A model generated the notes under the pieces. It did no database searches and was not told where the DNA came from. It saw only the letters and a list, made by a program, of their open reading frames with translations. Of a stretch of 39,060 bases of DNA, positions 7,311 through 15,293 are shown in pieces. Source of the DNA: Erysipelotrichaceae bacterium (GTDB lineage Bacteria; Bacillota_I; Bacilli_A; Erysipelotrichales; Erysipelotrichaceae); contig DOKQ01000172.1 in assembly GCA_003510215.1 (NCBI GenBank), positions 1-39,060 of the forward strand, read 5' to 3'. Position 1 is the stretch's first letter; each line of letters begins with the position of its first letter. A program made the translations under genes and the position numbers.

Positions 7311-8943
7311 ACTGAACTTGAAGCAGATGATTCTATCGGGTGTTAAACACACATTTGATATACAACTTGAGTTAGATGATGTTGTTATTGAGCTACCAAA
7401 AGATGCCGGCTTTGGAGACTATGCTACCAACGTTGCGATGCGTTTGACTCGCATGCTCAAATCTAATCCAAGAATGATTGCAACTCAGCTGGTTGAAAGC
7501 CTTGATTTCTCCATCGCTTCGGTGGACAAAGCAGAAATTGCCGGACCTGGATTCATCAATTTCTTTATGAAAAATGATACATTGACCGAAGTTATCACAA
7601 GAGTTCTATCAGAAAAAGATGATTATGGACGTAGTGAGGCTGGAAATGGTCTTAAGGTAAATGTGGAATATGTTTCAGCGAATCCAACAGGGGATTTGCA
7701 TCCTGGTCATGCTCGTGGAGCAGCTATTGGGGACGCAGTCACCCGAATCATGAAGTTTGCGGGTTATGACGTCACTCGAGAGTTTTATGTGAATGATGCA
7801 GGAAATCAGATTAACAATATGGCATTGTCCTTACAGGCTCGTTACTATCAGGCGTGTGGTGTAGATTTATCACTTCCTGAGGACGGCTATTTCGGAAAAG
7901 ATCTGATTGAGATAGCAGCAACAATGATTGAGGAGTTTGGTGATCAATTTTCAAAAGAGGATCCAGCCGACAACCTACCATTCTTTAAGGAATATGGTCT
8001 AAAGGCGGAACTTGAAAAGTTAAAACAGGATCTTAAACTGTTTCGGGTTGAGTTTGATGTCTATAGTAGTGAGCAAAGTATTTATGATCGTGGACTAGTC
8101 GAAAAAGCACTGCAAACACTGAATGATCACAAGATGACCTATGAGTCAGAAGGTGCAATCTGGTTAAAAACGACTCAGTTCGGCGATGATAAAGATCGGG
8201 TATTAGTAAGAGGCAATGGTTTATACACTTATTTAATGCCGGATATTGCGTATCATCTGGACAAAAAGGATAGAGGATTCAGTAAGCTGGTTGACTTTCT
8301 TGGGGCTGATCATCATGGGTACATCGCACGATTGAAAGCCGCGATTCAGGCATTGGGTTATCCTGCGGAAGATTTGGAAGTAGATATTATTCAAATGGCC
8401 CGAATGATAAAAGATGGCGAAGAGTTTAAACTCTCCAAGCGTACAGGAAAAGCAATCGCACTTAAGGATCTTATTGAGGACGCAGGTGTGGATGCGATAC
8501 GATATTATTTTGTCTCACGTGCGGCGGACACTCAAATGGATCTTGATTTGGACATGGCCACAAAGCAATCCAATGAGAACCCTGTTTATTATGCGCAATA
8601 TGCACATGCACGGGTGTGTTCAATCTTGCGAAGTCAGGATGAAATTCAGCAGGCAAGTCACTTTGATTTGATTGATCATCCAAAAGAAATGGAACTTTTG
8701 AAGCAAATCAATGAGTTTCCTTCCACAGTAGCGGATGCAGCAAAGACAAGACAGCCGCATAAGGTATGCAACTATATTCAAAAACTAGCACAGTTGTTTC
8801 ATAGTTTTTATAACGAGTGCTATGTTTTAGATAAAAACGAACCGGAACTATCGTCTCAACGTTTAGCTTTGGTTCAGGCAGTTCAAATCACATTGCACAA
8901 TGCACTTAATCTGATTGGTGTAGAAGCATTAGAAAGAATGTAA
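7297..8943 (+). CDS. argS: Arginyl-tRNA synthetase
   Basis: This 548-residue class I synthetase attaches arginine to tRNA-Arg. The HIGH-type motif appears as ANPTGDLHPGHARGA near residue 135, and the KMSKS loop as FKLSKRTGKA near residue 378. The N-terminal ~100 residues form the additional Arg-specific domain, with the typical GFGDYATNVAMRL segment. The C-terminal helical DALR-type anticodon-binding domain ends with IGVEALERM, close to the usual terminus. It lies between ywiB and rpoE exactly as in Bacillus. AAAGGAGGT precedes the ATG at ideal distance. Confidence 0.97.
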   Translation: MNQIELNLKQMILSGVKHTFDIQLELDDVVIELPKDAGFGDYATNVAMRLTRMLKSNPRMIATQLVESLDFSIASVDKAEIAGPGFINFFMKNDTLTEVITRVLSEKDDYGRSEAGNGLKVNVEYVSANPTGDLHPGHARGAAIGDAVTRIMKFAGYDVTREFYVNDAGNQINNMALSLQARYYQACGVDLSLPEDGYFGKDLIEIAATMIEEFGDQFSKEDPADNLPFFKEYGLKAELEKLKQDLKLFRVEFDVYSSEQSIYDRGLVEKALQTLNDHKMTYESEGAIWLKTTQFGDDKDRVLVRGNGLYTYLMPDIAYHLDKKDRGFSKLVDFLGADHHGYIARLKAAIQALGYPAEDLEVDIIQMARMIKDGEEFKLSKRTGKAIALKDLIEDAGVDAIRYYFVSRAADTQMDLDLDMATKQSNENPVYYAQYAHARVCSILRSQDEIQQASHFDLIDHPKEMELLKQINEFPSTVADAAKTRQPHKVCNYIQKLAQLFHSFYNECYVLDKNEPELSSQRLALVQAVQITLHNALNLIGVEALERM

Positions 8944-8955
8944 GAGGGGAAAGAC

Positions 8956-9318
8956 ATGAGTAATAAATCGATGACAGATATTGCACATGAGTACATGAAA
9001 ACCCATAATGCGGTTTCATTCTCAGTGCTATGGTCCGAAGTATGTACATTATTGGGGTTTTCTCAATCTCAAGCTGAAGCGAAGATTGCACAATTTTATT
9101 CAGCCTTGATGTTAGACGCACGTTTTACTGCGCTACCAGATAACAAATGGGATTTACGTAAGAATTACACGTATAAGGACACACATTTTGATACGAGTTC
9201 GATTCTTATCGAAGATGATAATGAACGAGATGATGATGATGAGGATGATGTATCCAGTGATGACGATGAATATGAAGATGACTTCGACGATGAGGAAATT
9301 GAAGAAGAAACCTTCTGA
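8956..9318 (+). CDS. rpoE: DNA-directed RNA polymerase delta subunit
   Basis: This 120-residue protein has the two-part structure of RpoE: an N-terminal HARE-HTH domain (about residues 5-75, with SFSVLWSEV and LPDNKWDLR) and a disordered acidic tail of Asp and Glu (from about residue 88). In Bacillota, delta binds core RNA polymerase, displaces nucleic acids and sharpens promoter selectivity and sensitivity to initiating NTP. The tail is short compared with the ~173-residue Bacillus protein. The gene lies between argS and pyrG, as is typical. It has no terminator of its own; the pyrG attenuator hairpin 48 bases downstream would end this transcript. Confidence 0.93.
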   Translation: MSNKSMTDIAHEYMKTHNAVSFSVLWSEVCTLLGFSQSQAEAKIAQFYSALMLDARFTALPDNKWDLRKNYTYKDTHFDTSSILIEDDNERDDDDEDDVSSDDDEYEDDFDDEEIEEETF

Positions 9319-9323
9319 TAATC

Positions 9324-9361
9324 TTGAAGTTGGACCTTTTCTCTGTTAGAATAAGAAAGGG
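9324..9361 (+). promoter_or_regulatory. pyrG promoter with GGGCC initiation site
   Basis: TTGAAG (9324-9329), a 17-base spacer, TAGAAT (9347-9352), then AAGAAA and GGG at 9359-9361. The +1 G would be seven bases past the -10. A run of three G followed by C at +1 to +4 is the substrate for CTP-dependent G-stuttering described for Bacillus subtilis pyrG. Confidence 0.8.
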
Positions 9362-9365
9362 CCGA

Positions 9366-9400
9366 GTGTCCCCTGATTTGAGGGGGCGCTTTTTATTTTT
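9366..9400 (+). terminator. pyrG leader attenuator
   Basis: GTGTCCCCT (9366-9374) pairs with AGGGGGCGC (9381-9389) in a 9-bp stem with two G-U pairs and a 6-base loop, followed by TTTTTTATTTTT-like sequence. The pyrimidine-rich 5' arm (TCCCCT) lies just after the GGGCC start, so a slipped poly-G 5' end could pair with it and prevent the terminator. The hairpin also serves as terminator for rpoE read-through. Confidence 0.82.
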
Positions 9401-9417
9401 GTGAATGAGGTAACTAT

Positions 9418-11031
9418 ATGGCAAAATTTATATTTGTAACCGGAGGCGTTGTTTCGGGTATCGGAAAAGGTATCATTGCAACATCTTTGGGGCGATTACT
9501 TAAAAATCGCGGTTTAAAGGTTTTTATGCAGAAATTCGACCCATACATCAATGTCGATCCAGGAACCATGTCTCCGTATCAGCATGGTGAGGTTTTTGTG
9601 ACAAAGGATGGCGCAGAGACAGACTTGGATTTGGGACATTACGAGCGCTTTATTGACGAAGAATTAACGCAAAACGCAAATATCACTGCGGGGCGTGTGT
9701 ATATGAATGTCATCACGAAGGAACGTCGTGGTGATTACCTAGGGGCGACTGTTCAAGTGATTCCACACATTACAGATGAAATCAAAGGGAAAGTATATGA
9801 AGCAGCACGTGAATCCGGTGCGGATGTCATTATTACTGAAATCGGTGGAACGGTTGGGGATATCGAATCCTTGCCGTTTTTGGAGGCTGCTCGCCAAGTT
9901 CATTCGGACTATGAACGAGATGACGTTCTCTTTATTCATACAACGCTAATTCCTAAGGTGCCTGCCAGTGGTGAGTATAAAACGAAACCAACGCAGCATA
10001 GTTTTAAGGAACTGATGTCACTTGGAATTAAACCAAACATCATTGTTACACGTTCGGATGAGCCTGTAACTGCAGATATGAAGAAAAAGATTGCGCTTTT
10101 CTGTGATGTGCGTGAACATGCGATTATTGAATCCAGAAACTTTGAGAATATTTATGAAATACCCCTTTCTTTTCAACAACAGGGATTTGATGATTATGTA
10201 GTGCATAAATTGAATCTTAATCTACCTACAGCAGATATGACCGAATGGAAAGCTATGATTGAGATGGCAAAAAACCTAACTCACACAGTAAATATTGCAC
10301 TTGTAGGTAAATATGTTCAATTACATGATGCGTATCTTTCGGTAGCTGAGTCTTTAAAACATGCGGGATATCCGTTAGGGGCTAAAATTAATATTCATTG
10401 GATTAATTCTGAAGAATTGAATGCGGCAACTATGGTTGAAAAACTTAAAGGTATGGATGGTATCCTTGTTCCTGGTGGTTTTGGTGGCCGAGGCATTGAA
10501 GGGAAAATTGCGGCAGCACGTTATGCACGCGAAAATAACATCCCTTATTTTGGTATATGTCTTGGTATGCAAATCGCAGCAATTGAGTATGCGCGTAATG
10601 TGTGCAATCTACCCTTGGCAAACTCTTCTGAATGGGATGCACAGACAACAGATCCAGTCATCCATTTGATGCCGGATCAAAGTGGCGTAACCAACTTAGG
10701 TGGTACTTTGCGTTTAGGTAACTGGCCATGTGTCATTGAACCCGATTCAAAGACAGCTGGAGTTTATCAAAAAGATATGATTCAGGAACGTCATCGTCAT
10801 CGTTATGAGTTTAATAACAAGTACCGAGAACTGATGGCTGAAAAGGGAATTGTCTTCTCGGGAGTAAGTCCTGATGGACGTCTGGTTGAGATTATGGAAA
10901 TTAAGGATCATTCTTGGTTTGTGGGTTGTCAGTTCCACCCAGAGTTCAAATCAAGACCAAATCGTCCTCATCCTTTATTTTACGGATTTGTGCAGGCCTC
11001 TTTTCAATTCTCGTTAAAAGAAGTAAAATAG
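9418..11031 (+). CDS. pyrG: CTP synthase
   Basis: This 537-residue enzyme amidates UTP to CTP, using ATP and glutamine. The N-terminal synthetase domain has the P-loop-like GGVVSGIGKG (residues 9-18) and the HYERFIDEEL segment. The C-terminal class I glutamine amidotransferase domain has the nucleophile C381 (FGICLGMQ) and the catalytic H507 and E509 (CQFHPEF). Length is standard. It is the last step of pyrimidine nucleotide synthesis and feeds RNA, phospholipid and wall precursors. The start is the ATG after AATGAGG. Expression is probably governed by the attenuator in its leader, and the next gene, fba, follows within 30 bases. Confidence 0.98.
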   Translation: MAKFIFVTGGVVSGIGKGIIATSLGRLLKNRGLKVFMQKFDPYINVDPGTMSPYQHGEVFVTKDGAETDLDLGHYERFIDEELTQNANITAGRVYMNVITKERRGDYLGATVQVIPHITDEIKGKVYEAARESGADVIITEIGGTVGDIESLPFLEAARQVHSDYERDDVLFIHTTLIPKVPASGEYKTKPTQHSFKELMSLGIKPNIIVTRSDEPVTADMKKKIALFCDVREHAIIESRNFENIYEIPLSFQQQGFDDYVVHKLNLNLPTADMTEWKAMIEMAKNLTHTVNIALVGKYVQLHDAYLSVAESLKHAGYPLGAKINIHWINSEELNAATMVEKLKGMDGILVPGGFGGRGIEGKIAAARYARENNIPYFGICLGMQIAAIEYARNVCNLPLANSSEWDAQTTDPVIHLMPDQSGVTNLGGTLRLGNWPCVIEPDSKTAGVYQKDMIQERHRHRYEFNNKYRELMAEKGIVFSGVSPDGRLVEIMEIKDHSWFVGCQFHPEFKSRPNRPHPLFYGFVQASFQFSLKEVK

Positions 11032-11060
11032 AAGTGTAAACATAAAAGGAGGAAGTTAAT

Positions 11061-11927
11061 ATGGCATTAGTATCAGCAAAAGATATGTTAAATAAGGCTC
11101 GCGCAGAAAATTATGCGGTAGGTCAATTTAACATTAACAATCTAGAATGGACAAAAGCAGTATTATTGACAGCAGAAGAAATGAAGTCACCAGTTATCTT
11201 AGGTGTTTCCGAAGGTGCGGGGAAATACATGGGTGGTTATAAAACCATCGTAGGTATGGTTAATGGTATGCTTGAAGAATTGAATATTACAGTTCCAGTT
11301 GCGTTGCACTTGGACCATGGAAGCTACGAACATGCAATCAGATGTATGGAAGCAGGTTTCTCATCGGTAATGTTTGATGGTTCACACTTCCCAATTGAAG
11401 AAAACATTGAGAAAACTCGTGCAATCGTAAAAATTGCTCATAGCCGTTATATTTCAGTTGAAGCTGAAGTTGGTTCTATCGGTGGTGAAGAAGATGGTGT
11501 TGTGGGTGCTGGTGAAGTTGCGGATCCTCAAGAATGTAAGACCATCGCTGATTTAGGTGTTGATATGCTTGCGGCAGGTATCGGTAACATTCATGGTAAG
11601 TATCCAGAAAACTGGAAAGGTTTAAACTTTGATGTTCTAAAAGAAATCCAGGACATTACTGGTCAAATGCCACTTGTTCTTCATGGTGGAACAGGGATTC
11701 CTGAAGAGATGATTAAAAAGGCAATCTCATTGGGTGTTTCAAAGATTAACGTGAACACTGAATGCCAGTTGGTCTTCGCTGCAGCAACACGTAAGTACAT
11801 TGAAGAAGGTAAAGACCTTGTTGGTAAAGGATTTGATCCTCGCAAAGTATTAAAACCTGGTTATGATGCGATCGTTGCAACAGTCAAAGAAAAAATGATT
11901 ATGTTCGGTAGTGTAAATAAAGCTTAA
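11061..11927 (+). CDS. fba: Class II fructose-bisphosphate aldolase
   Basis: This 288-residue zinc aldolase interconverts fructose 1,6-bisphosphate with dihydroxyacetone phosphate and glyceraldehyde 3-phosphate. Catalytic D85 and zinc ligand H86 lie in LHLDHGSYEHA; H178 (GNIHGKYP) and H208 (VLHGGTGIP) complete the metal site. Substrate-binding GSHFP and INVNTE are conserved. A strong AGGAGG precedes the ATG. The pyrG-fba order is as in Bacillus, but spo0F, which separates them there, is absent. It probably shares the pyrG transcript and ends at its own terminator. Confidence 0.96.
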   Translation: MALVSAKDMLNKARAENYAVGQFNINNLEWTKAVLLTAEEMKSPVILGVSEGAGKYMGGYKTIVGMVNGMLEELNITVPVALHLDHGSYEHAIRCMEAGFSSVMFDGSHFPIEENIEKTRAIVKIAHSRYISVEAEVGSIGGEEDGVVGAGEVADPQECKTIADLGVDMLAAGIGNIHGKYPENWKGLNFDVLKEIQDITGQMPLVLHGGTGIPEEMIKKAISLGVSKINVNTECQLVFAAATRKYIEEGKDLVGKGFDPRKVLKPGYDAIVATVKEKMIMFGSVNKA

Positions 11928-11938
11928 TTGATATTTCT

Positions 11939-11970
11939 GACTATGCTCTATATGGGTATAGTCTTTTTTT
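11939..11970 (+). terminator. Intrinsic terminator after fba
   Basis: GACTATGC pairs with GTATAGTC (8 bp with one G-U pair, 9-base loop), followed by seven T. Confidence 0.88.
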
Positions 11971-12002
11971 ATATCAAAAGGGGGTAGAAATCTCATATCT
12001 TT

Positions 12003-12031
12003 TTGTGCAATTAGAAAAAATCTAGTATAAT
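12003..12031 (+). promoter_or_regulatory. murA promoter
   Basis: TTGTGC (12003-12008), a 17-base spacer and perfect TATAAT (12026-12031), 45 bases before the murA start. Confidence 0.75.
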
Positions 12032-12075
12032 AGAGCAAGCATAGAAGATGTGCTCTTTATGAAATGAGGTAGGTT

Positions 12076-13332
12076 ATGGCAAGTGTAATTAAAATTGAGG
12101 GTGGTAGAAAACTTAATGGTAAAGTAAGAATCAGTGGATCAAAAAATGCAACAGTAGCATTGATTCCTGCCGCAATACTTGCATCGACAGGTCCAGTGAC
12201 CATTCTTGGTGTTCCCAATATATCCGATGTTGACTCACTTGCGGAGTTGCTTCGGGATTTAGATGTTGAAGTAATTCAAAAAGCAGCAGATCATATTGTG
12301 ATTGATCCAACGAATATGAAAAATAAACCTTTGGAATCTCAGGCTGTTACCAAACTTCGAGCTTCATACTACTTTATGGGAGCACTTCTTGGAAAGTATA
12401 AGGAAGTCGTCATGAAAATGCCTGGAGGATGTTATTTGGGTCCTAGACCTATTGACTTGCATCTGAAAGGGTTTGAGGCTTTAGGAGCAACAATTGAGTA
12501 CAATCACGGTAGTTATTACATCAAAGCCGATGAATTGATTGGAACAAAAATCTTTTTAGACATCTCTTCGGTGGGAGCTACGATTAATATAATGATGGCC
12601 GCAGTCTATGCCAAAGGACGTACCATTATAGAGAATGCAGCGAAAGAGCCTGAAATTATTGATGTTGCTACGATGCTAAATAAAATGGGAGCTCAAATTC
12701 GTGGTACAGGAACGAATGTGATTACGATTGATGGTGTAGATGAGTTGACTGGGTGCTTCCACGAAATTATTCCGGATCGTATTGAAGCGGGAACGTTCAT
12801 TATTCTGGCAGCAGCAGCAGCGAAAGAAATGACGGTTGAAAATATCATTCCACAGCACTTGGAATCACTTCTGTCGAAACTTCAAGAAATGGGTGTTGAT
12901 ATGGATATTTCAGTCGATCGAGTGACTATTCGTGGTGGTCAGACACTTAAGGCGGTGGACATAAAAACACTACCTTATCCAGGGTTTGCGACGGATTTAC
13001 AACAGCCCCTCACAACACTTCTGACTCAGGCTTCCGGAACGTCCATTGTTAAGGAAACCATTTATACAGAGCGATTTAAACATTGCGTTGAGTTACAGCG
13101 TATGGGTGCGAATATTCAACTGTCTACGGCTCAGTCCACCACCTTTGGACCAACAAAACTGTATGGAGATACTGTGACTGCAACTGATTTACGTTGTGGA
13201 GCAAGTCTGGTTGTGGCTGGTTTGATTGCGGATGGTGTAACCGAAATCCATGATGTATACCATATTGATCGCGGATATGATGATTTGGATGGCAAACTTA
13301 AGGATTTAGGGGCGAAAATTTGGCGTGAATAA
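12076..13332 (+). CDS. murA: UDP-N-acetylglucosamine 1-carboxyvinyltransferase
   Basis: This 418-residue enzyme transfers enolpyruvate from PEP to UDP-GlcNAc, the first committed step of peptidoglycan synthesis and the target of fosfomycin. The N-terminal GSKNATVALIPAA is typical, and C119 in MPGGCYLGPRPIDLHLKG is the catalytic cysteine that fosfomycin alkylates, so the enzyme should be sensitive. The repeated EPT-fold halves are recognisable by RASYYF and the LRCGASLVVAGL segment. Its position after fba matches the second Bacillus paralogue (murAB/murZ). The paralogue that follows ywzB-ywmB in Bacillus is not present near the atp operon here. Confidence 0.96.
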   Translation: MASVIKIEGGRKLNGKVRISGSKNATVALIPAAILASTGPVTILGVPNISDVDSLAELLRDLDVEVIQKAADHIVIDPTNMKNKPLESQAVTKLRASYYFMGALLGKYKEVVMKMPGGCYLGPRPIDLHLKGFEALGATIEYNHGSYYIKADELIGTKIFLDISSVGATINIMMAAVYAKGRTIIENAAKEPEIIDVATMLNKMGAQIRGTGTNVITIDGVDELTGCFHEIIPDRIEAGTFIILAAAAAKEMTVENIIPQHLESLLSKLQEMGVDMDISVDRVTIRGGQTLKAVDIKTLPYPGFATDLQQPLTTLLTQASGTSIVKETIYTERFKHCVELQRMGANIQLSTAQSTTFGPTKLYGDTVTATDLRCGASLVVAGLIADGVTEIHDVYHIDRGYDDLDGKLKDLGAKIWRE

Positions 13333-13388
13333 TCATATAACATGAATCCTTAAGTGAAATTGAGTACAATATGGCAGAGGTGAATGTT

Positions 13389-13847
13389 ATGAACAATCAG
13401 CAATTGTCAATTATAGTACAGTCGTTAAAAAAGGAAGAGCTATGTGACTATATTCAGGATACGTTTCATCAATCGATGAAAAAGCTTAAAGTGAATATAG
13501 CTTCGGGTCTAAAACCTATGCATGTACCCATCGCCAATGAAGATCTAGCTTCCATTAAGTCTACATTTCTTAAATATGAAATGATTATAGATTCGATCAT
13601 TGCAAAGGAGCAGGTACTACTTCCTGTAGTGTGCGGTGAAAAAGTGAAAAGTGGCGAAGTGGAACAAGCCTGGGTGGATTTGCATGGTTTGTATGTTAAA
13701 GAAAAAGCAGTGTTAGGTAAGTTAAAAGGATTATTGCAGAATTTTACGGTTATGTGTCAGGTGTATGATTTAATCCGTGAACTGACATATAAGTCGGAAG
13801 ATCGCATGGATTTGTTTCAGAATCAGATAGAGGAATTAATTCGTTAA
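13389..13847 (+). CDS. Unrecognised small cytoplasmic protein
   Basis: I do not recognise this 152-residue protein. The frame opens at ATG 13371, but GAGGTGA at 13377-13383 points to ATG 13389. It is Leu/Lys/Glu-rich and probably mostly helical (for example KKEELCDYIQDTFHQSMKKL and ELTYKSEDRMDLFQNQIEEL), with no membrane segment, signal peptide or metal motif. It lies between murA and an orphan IIC-like membrane protein, in the interval that holds glpX and rho in Bacillus. Its end is folded into a terminator hairpin. It could be a structural or regulatory protein of the envelope operon, but nothing in the sequence shows that directly. Confidence 0.7.
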   Translation: MNNQQLSIIVQSLKKEELCDYIQDTFHQSMKKLKVNIASGLKPMHVPIANEDLASIKSTFLKYEMIIDSIIAKEQVLLPVVCGEKVKSGEVEQAWVDLHGLYVKEKAVLGKLKGLLQNFTVMCQVYDLIRELTYKSEDRMDLFQNQIEELIR

Positions 13848-13857
13848 TTCCTTTTTT
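13832..13857 (+). terminator. UUCG-loop terminator at the end of the unrecognised gene
   Basis: GGAATTAA pairs with TTAATTCC (8 bp) around a TTCG tetraloop, followed by six T. The TAA stop codon is inside the 3' arm. Confidence 0.85.
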
Positions 13858-13871
13858 CAAGGGAGAAAGTT

Positions 13872-14885
13872 ATGGGAAAGCAAACGTGGTTTAAAAAATA
13901 TATTCTTGATGGGTTATCGGCAATGGCCATGGGGCTTTTTGCCTCATTGATTATAGGGCTTATTCTTAAAACCTCCGCTCAGCAGCTCATTCAGTTTGAG
14001 TTGCTCCCAGAAATTTCAAGTCATATGCTGGAAATTGCGGATGTTGCCTCATCCCTTATGGGGGGTGCTATAGGTGTAGCTATGGGTTATAAGTGGAAAG
14101 CGCCTTTGCTGGTGTTTGTTTCCATGATGATTGTCGGGCAGTTGGGTGCGATGACAGGTGGACCGGCAGGGGCCTATCTTTCTGCCCTTACGGGGTATCT
14201 TTTTGGCATAATGATTTCAAATAAGACACCATTGGATATTCTATTAACTCCTCTGGTTGTATTGGTGAGTGGCTATGCGATGGCTAGTACCGGTGGTTCT
14301 GCTATTGGAACGATGATGATTGCTTTAGGTCATTGGATTGAGATTGCAACACAATCTTCACCGTTGATCATGGGAATACTTGTTTCTGTATCCATGGGGA
14401 TGATACTTACTTTGCCAATTTCATCAGCTGCGATTGCCTTAATGCTCAATCTCTCAGGGTTAGCCGCAGGTGCAGCCACTGCAGGTTGCTGTGCTCAAAT
14501 GGTTGGTTTTGCGATCATGAGTCGCAAGGAAAACTCGTTTGGAATGTTTCTAGCTCAGTTTTTCGGAACTTCCATGCTTCAAATCAGCAATATTATCAAA
14601 AACCCTTGGATTTGGCTTCCACCGACACTTGCATCCGCAATAACCGGACCACTGGCGACAATGGTTTTCAAGATGGAAAATGTGGCTGCAGGAGCAGGAA
14701 TGGGAACAAGCGGGCTGGTAGGTCCTTTATTAACACTATCGGTGATGGGAACAAGTCTGAATGTTTGGTTGGCTATGGGATTACTCTACTTTGTTTTACC
14801 ATCCATCTTATCTTTGGGATTTTATCGAATACTCTTTCATTTTCATCTCATTGCAAGCAAGGATTGCACGATTGAGACAGTTTAA
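13872..14885 (+). CDS. PTS_EIIC_2-type membrane protein (orphan IIC-like transporter)
   Basis: This 337-residue, very hydrophobic protein has about nine or ten membrane segments and Gly-rich helices, such as SSLMGGAIGVAMGYKWKAP and MTGGPAGAYLSALTGYLFG. The pattern fits the PTS_EIIC_2 family of predicted IIC-like membrane proteins. No IIA or IIB phosphorylation domain is attached or encoded nearby, so phosphotransfer is not supported by this locus. The substrate is unknown. A GGGAGAAAG ribosome site precedes the ATG, but the gene lies only 15 bases after a terminator, with no room for a promoter. Expression probably depends on read-through. Family confidence is moderate and functional confidence low. 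Confidence 0.72.
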   Translation: MGKQTWFKKYILDGLSAMAMGLFASLIIGLILKTSAQQLIQFELLPEISSHMLEIADVASSLMGGAIGVAMGYKWKAPLLVFVSMMIVGQLGAMTGGPAGAYLSALTGYLFGIMISNKTPLDILLTPLVVLVSGYAMASTGGSAIGTMMIALGHWIEIATQSSPLIMGILVSVSMGMILTLPISSAAIALMLNLSGLAAGAATAGCCAQMVGFAIMSRKENSFGMFLAQFFGTSMLQISNIIKNPWIWLPPTLASAITGPLATMVFKMENVAAGAGMGTSGLVGPLLTLSVMGTSLNVWLAMGLLYFVLPSILSLGFYRILFHFHLIASKDCTIETV

Positions 14886-14947
14886 TGTGCTGCGTAAGGG
14901 TTGTTTATGAGTGGTGAGGGTAATTGTTTAAGATGATTTAATTTTCA

Positions 14948-14976
14948 TTGCATTTTTATTTGGGTTATGGTAGACT
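14948..14976 (+). promoter_or_regulatory. rpmE promoter
   Basis: TTGCAT (14948-14953), a 17-base spacer and TAGACT (14971-14976) with a TGG extension just before the -10. It lies in the gap after the IIC-like gene, where no terminator is evident. Confidence 0.65.
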
Positions 14977-14991
14977 ATGTACGCACTTACT

Positions 14992-15010
14992 TTGGGTGAA
15001 AATCATCCAA
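14992..15010 (+). promoter_or_regulatory. Hairpin in the rpmE leader
   Basis: TTGGGTGA pairs with TCATCCAA (8 bp, one G-U pair) around an AAA loop, immediately before the GGCGGAAGGAGAG ribosome site of rpmE. It has no T-run, so it is not a terminator. Its location is suitable for autogenous translational control by L31, for which leader RNAs are known in Bacillota; matching to a specific leader family was not possible. Confidence 0.45.
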
Positions 15011-15030
15011 GGCGGAAGGAGAGATGAACT

Positions 15031-15234
15031 ATGAAACAAGGAATTCATCCTGTCTATAACAAAGTGATGGTTACATGCACATCTTGCGGTAACGAATTTG
15101 AATCCGGGTCAACAAATAAAGAAATTCGTGTTGACACCTGCTCAAATTGCCATCCATTTTATACAGGAAGACAACGCTTTGCTCAAGCACAAGGTCGCGT
15201 CGAGAAGTTTAATCGTAAATACGGCATTAAATAA
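15031..15234 (+). CDS. rpmE: 50S ribosomal protein L31, zinc-binding form
   Basis: This 67-residue protein of the large ribosomal subunit bridges the subunits. Four cysteines form the zinc ribbon of the C+ type: C16 and C19 (CTSCG), C37 and C40 (CSNCHPFYTG). The CHPFYTG motif is diagnostic. Cells with C+ L31 often have a C- paralogue for zinc limitation, which is not present here. The gene is next to tdk as in Bacillus, but rho, its usual upstream neighbour, is missing. It has its own promoter and terminator, so it is probably monocistronic apart from read-through into tdk. Confidence 0.97.
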   Translation: MKQGIHPVYNKVMVTCTSCGNEFESGSTNKEIRVDTCSNCHPFYTGRQRFAQAQGRVEKFNRKYGIK

Positions 15235-15255
15235 GGGTCATACCCTTATTTTTTT
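15229..15255 (+). terminator. Intrinsic terminator after rpmE
   Basis: AAATAAGGGT pairs with ACCCTTATTT (10 bp, CAT loop) and continues into a T-run. The rpmE stop codon TAA (15232-15234) lies in the 5' arm. Confidence 0.9.
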
Positions 15256-15293
15256 GCGCTAAATGAAGTAAAATAATGAAGAGGTGAAGAGAC

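Noticed and set aside
9225..9310. GAT/GAA-rich tract as a possible DNA repeat
   Set aside because: It encodes the acidic tail of RpoE; the repetition follows from Asp and Glu codons and has no regular unit.
13365..13370. TACAAT as a promoter for the 152-residue unknown gene
   Set aside because: No -35 element was found at workable spacing, and the gene is only 56 bases after murA, so co-transcription is simpler.
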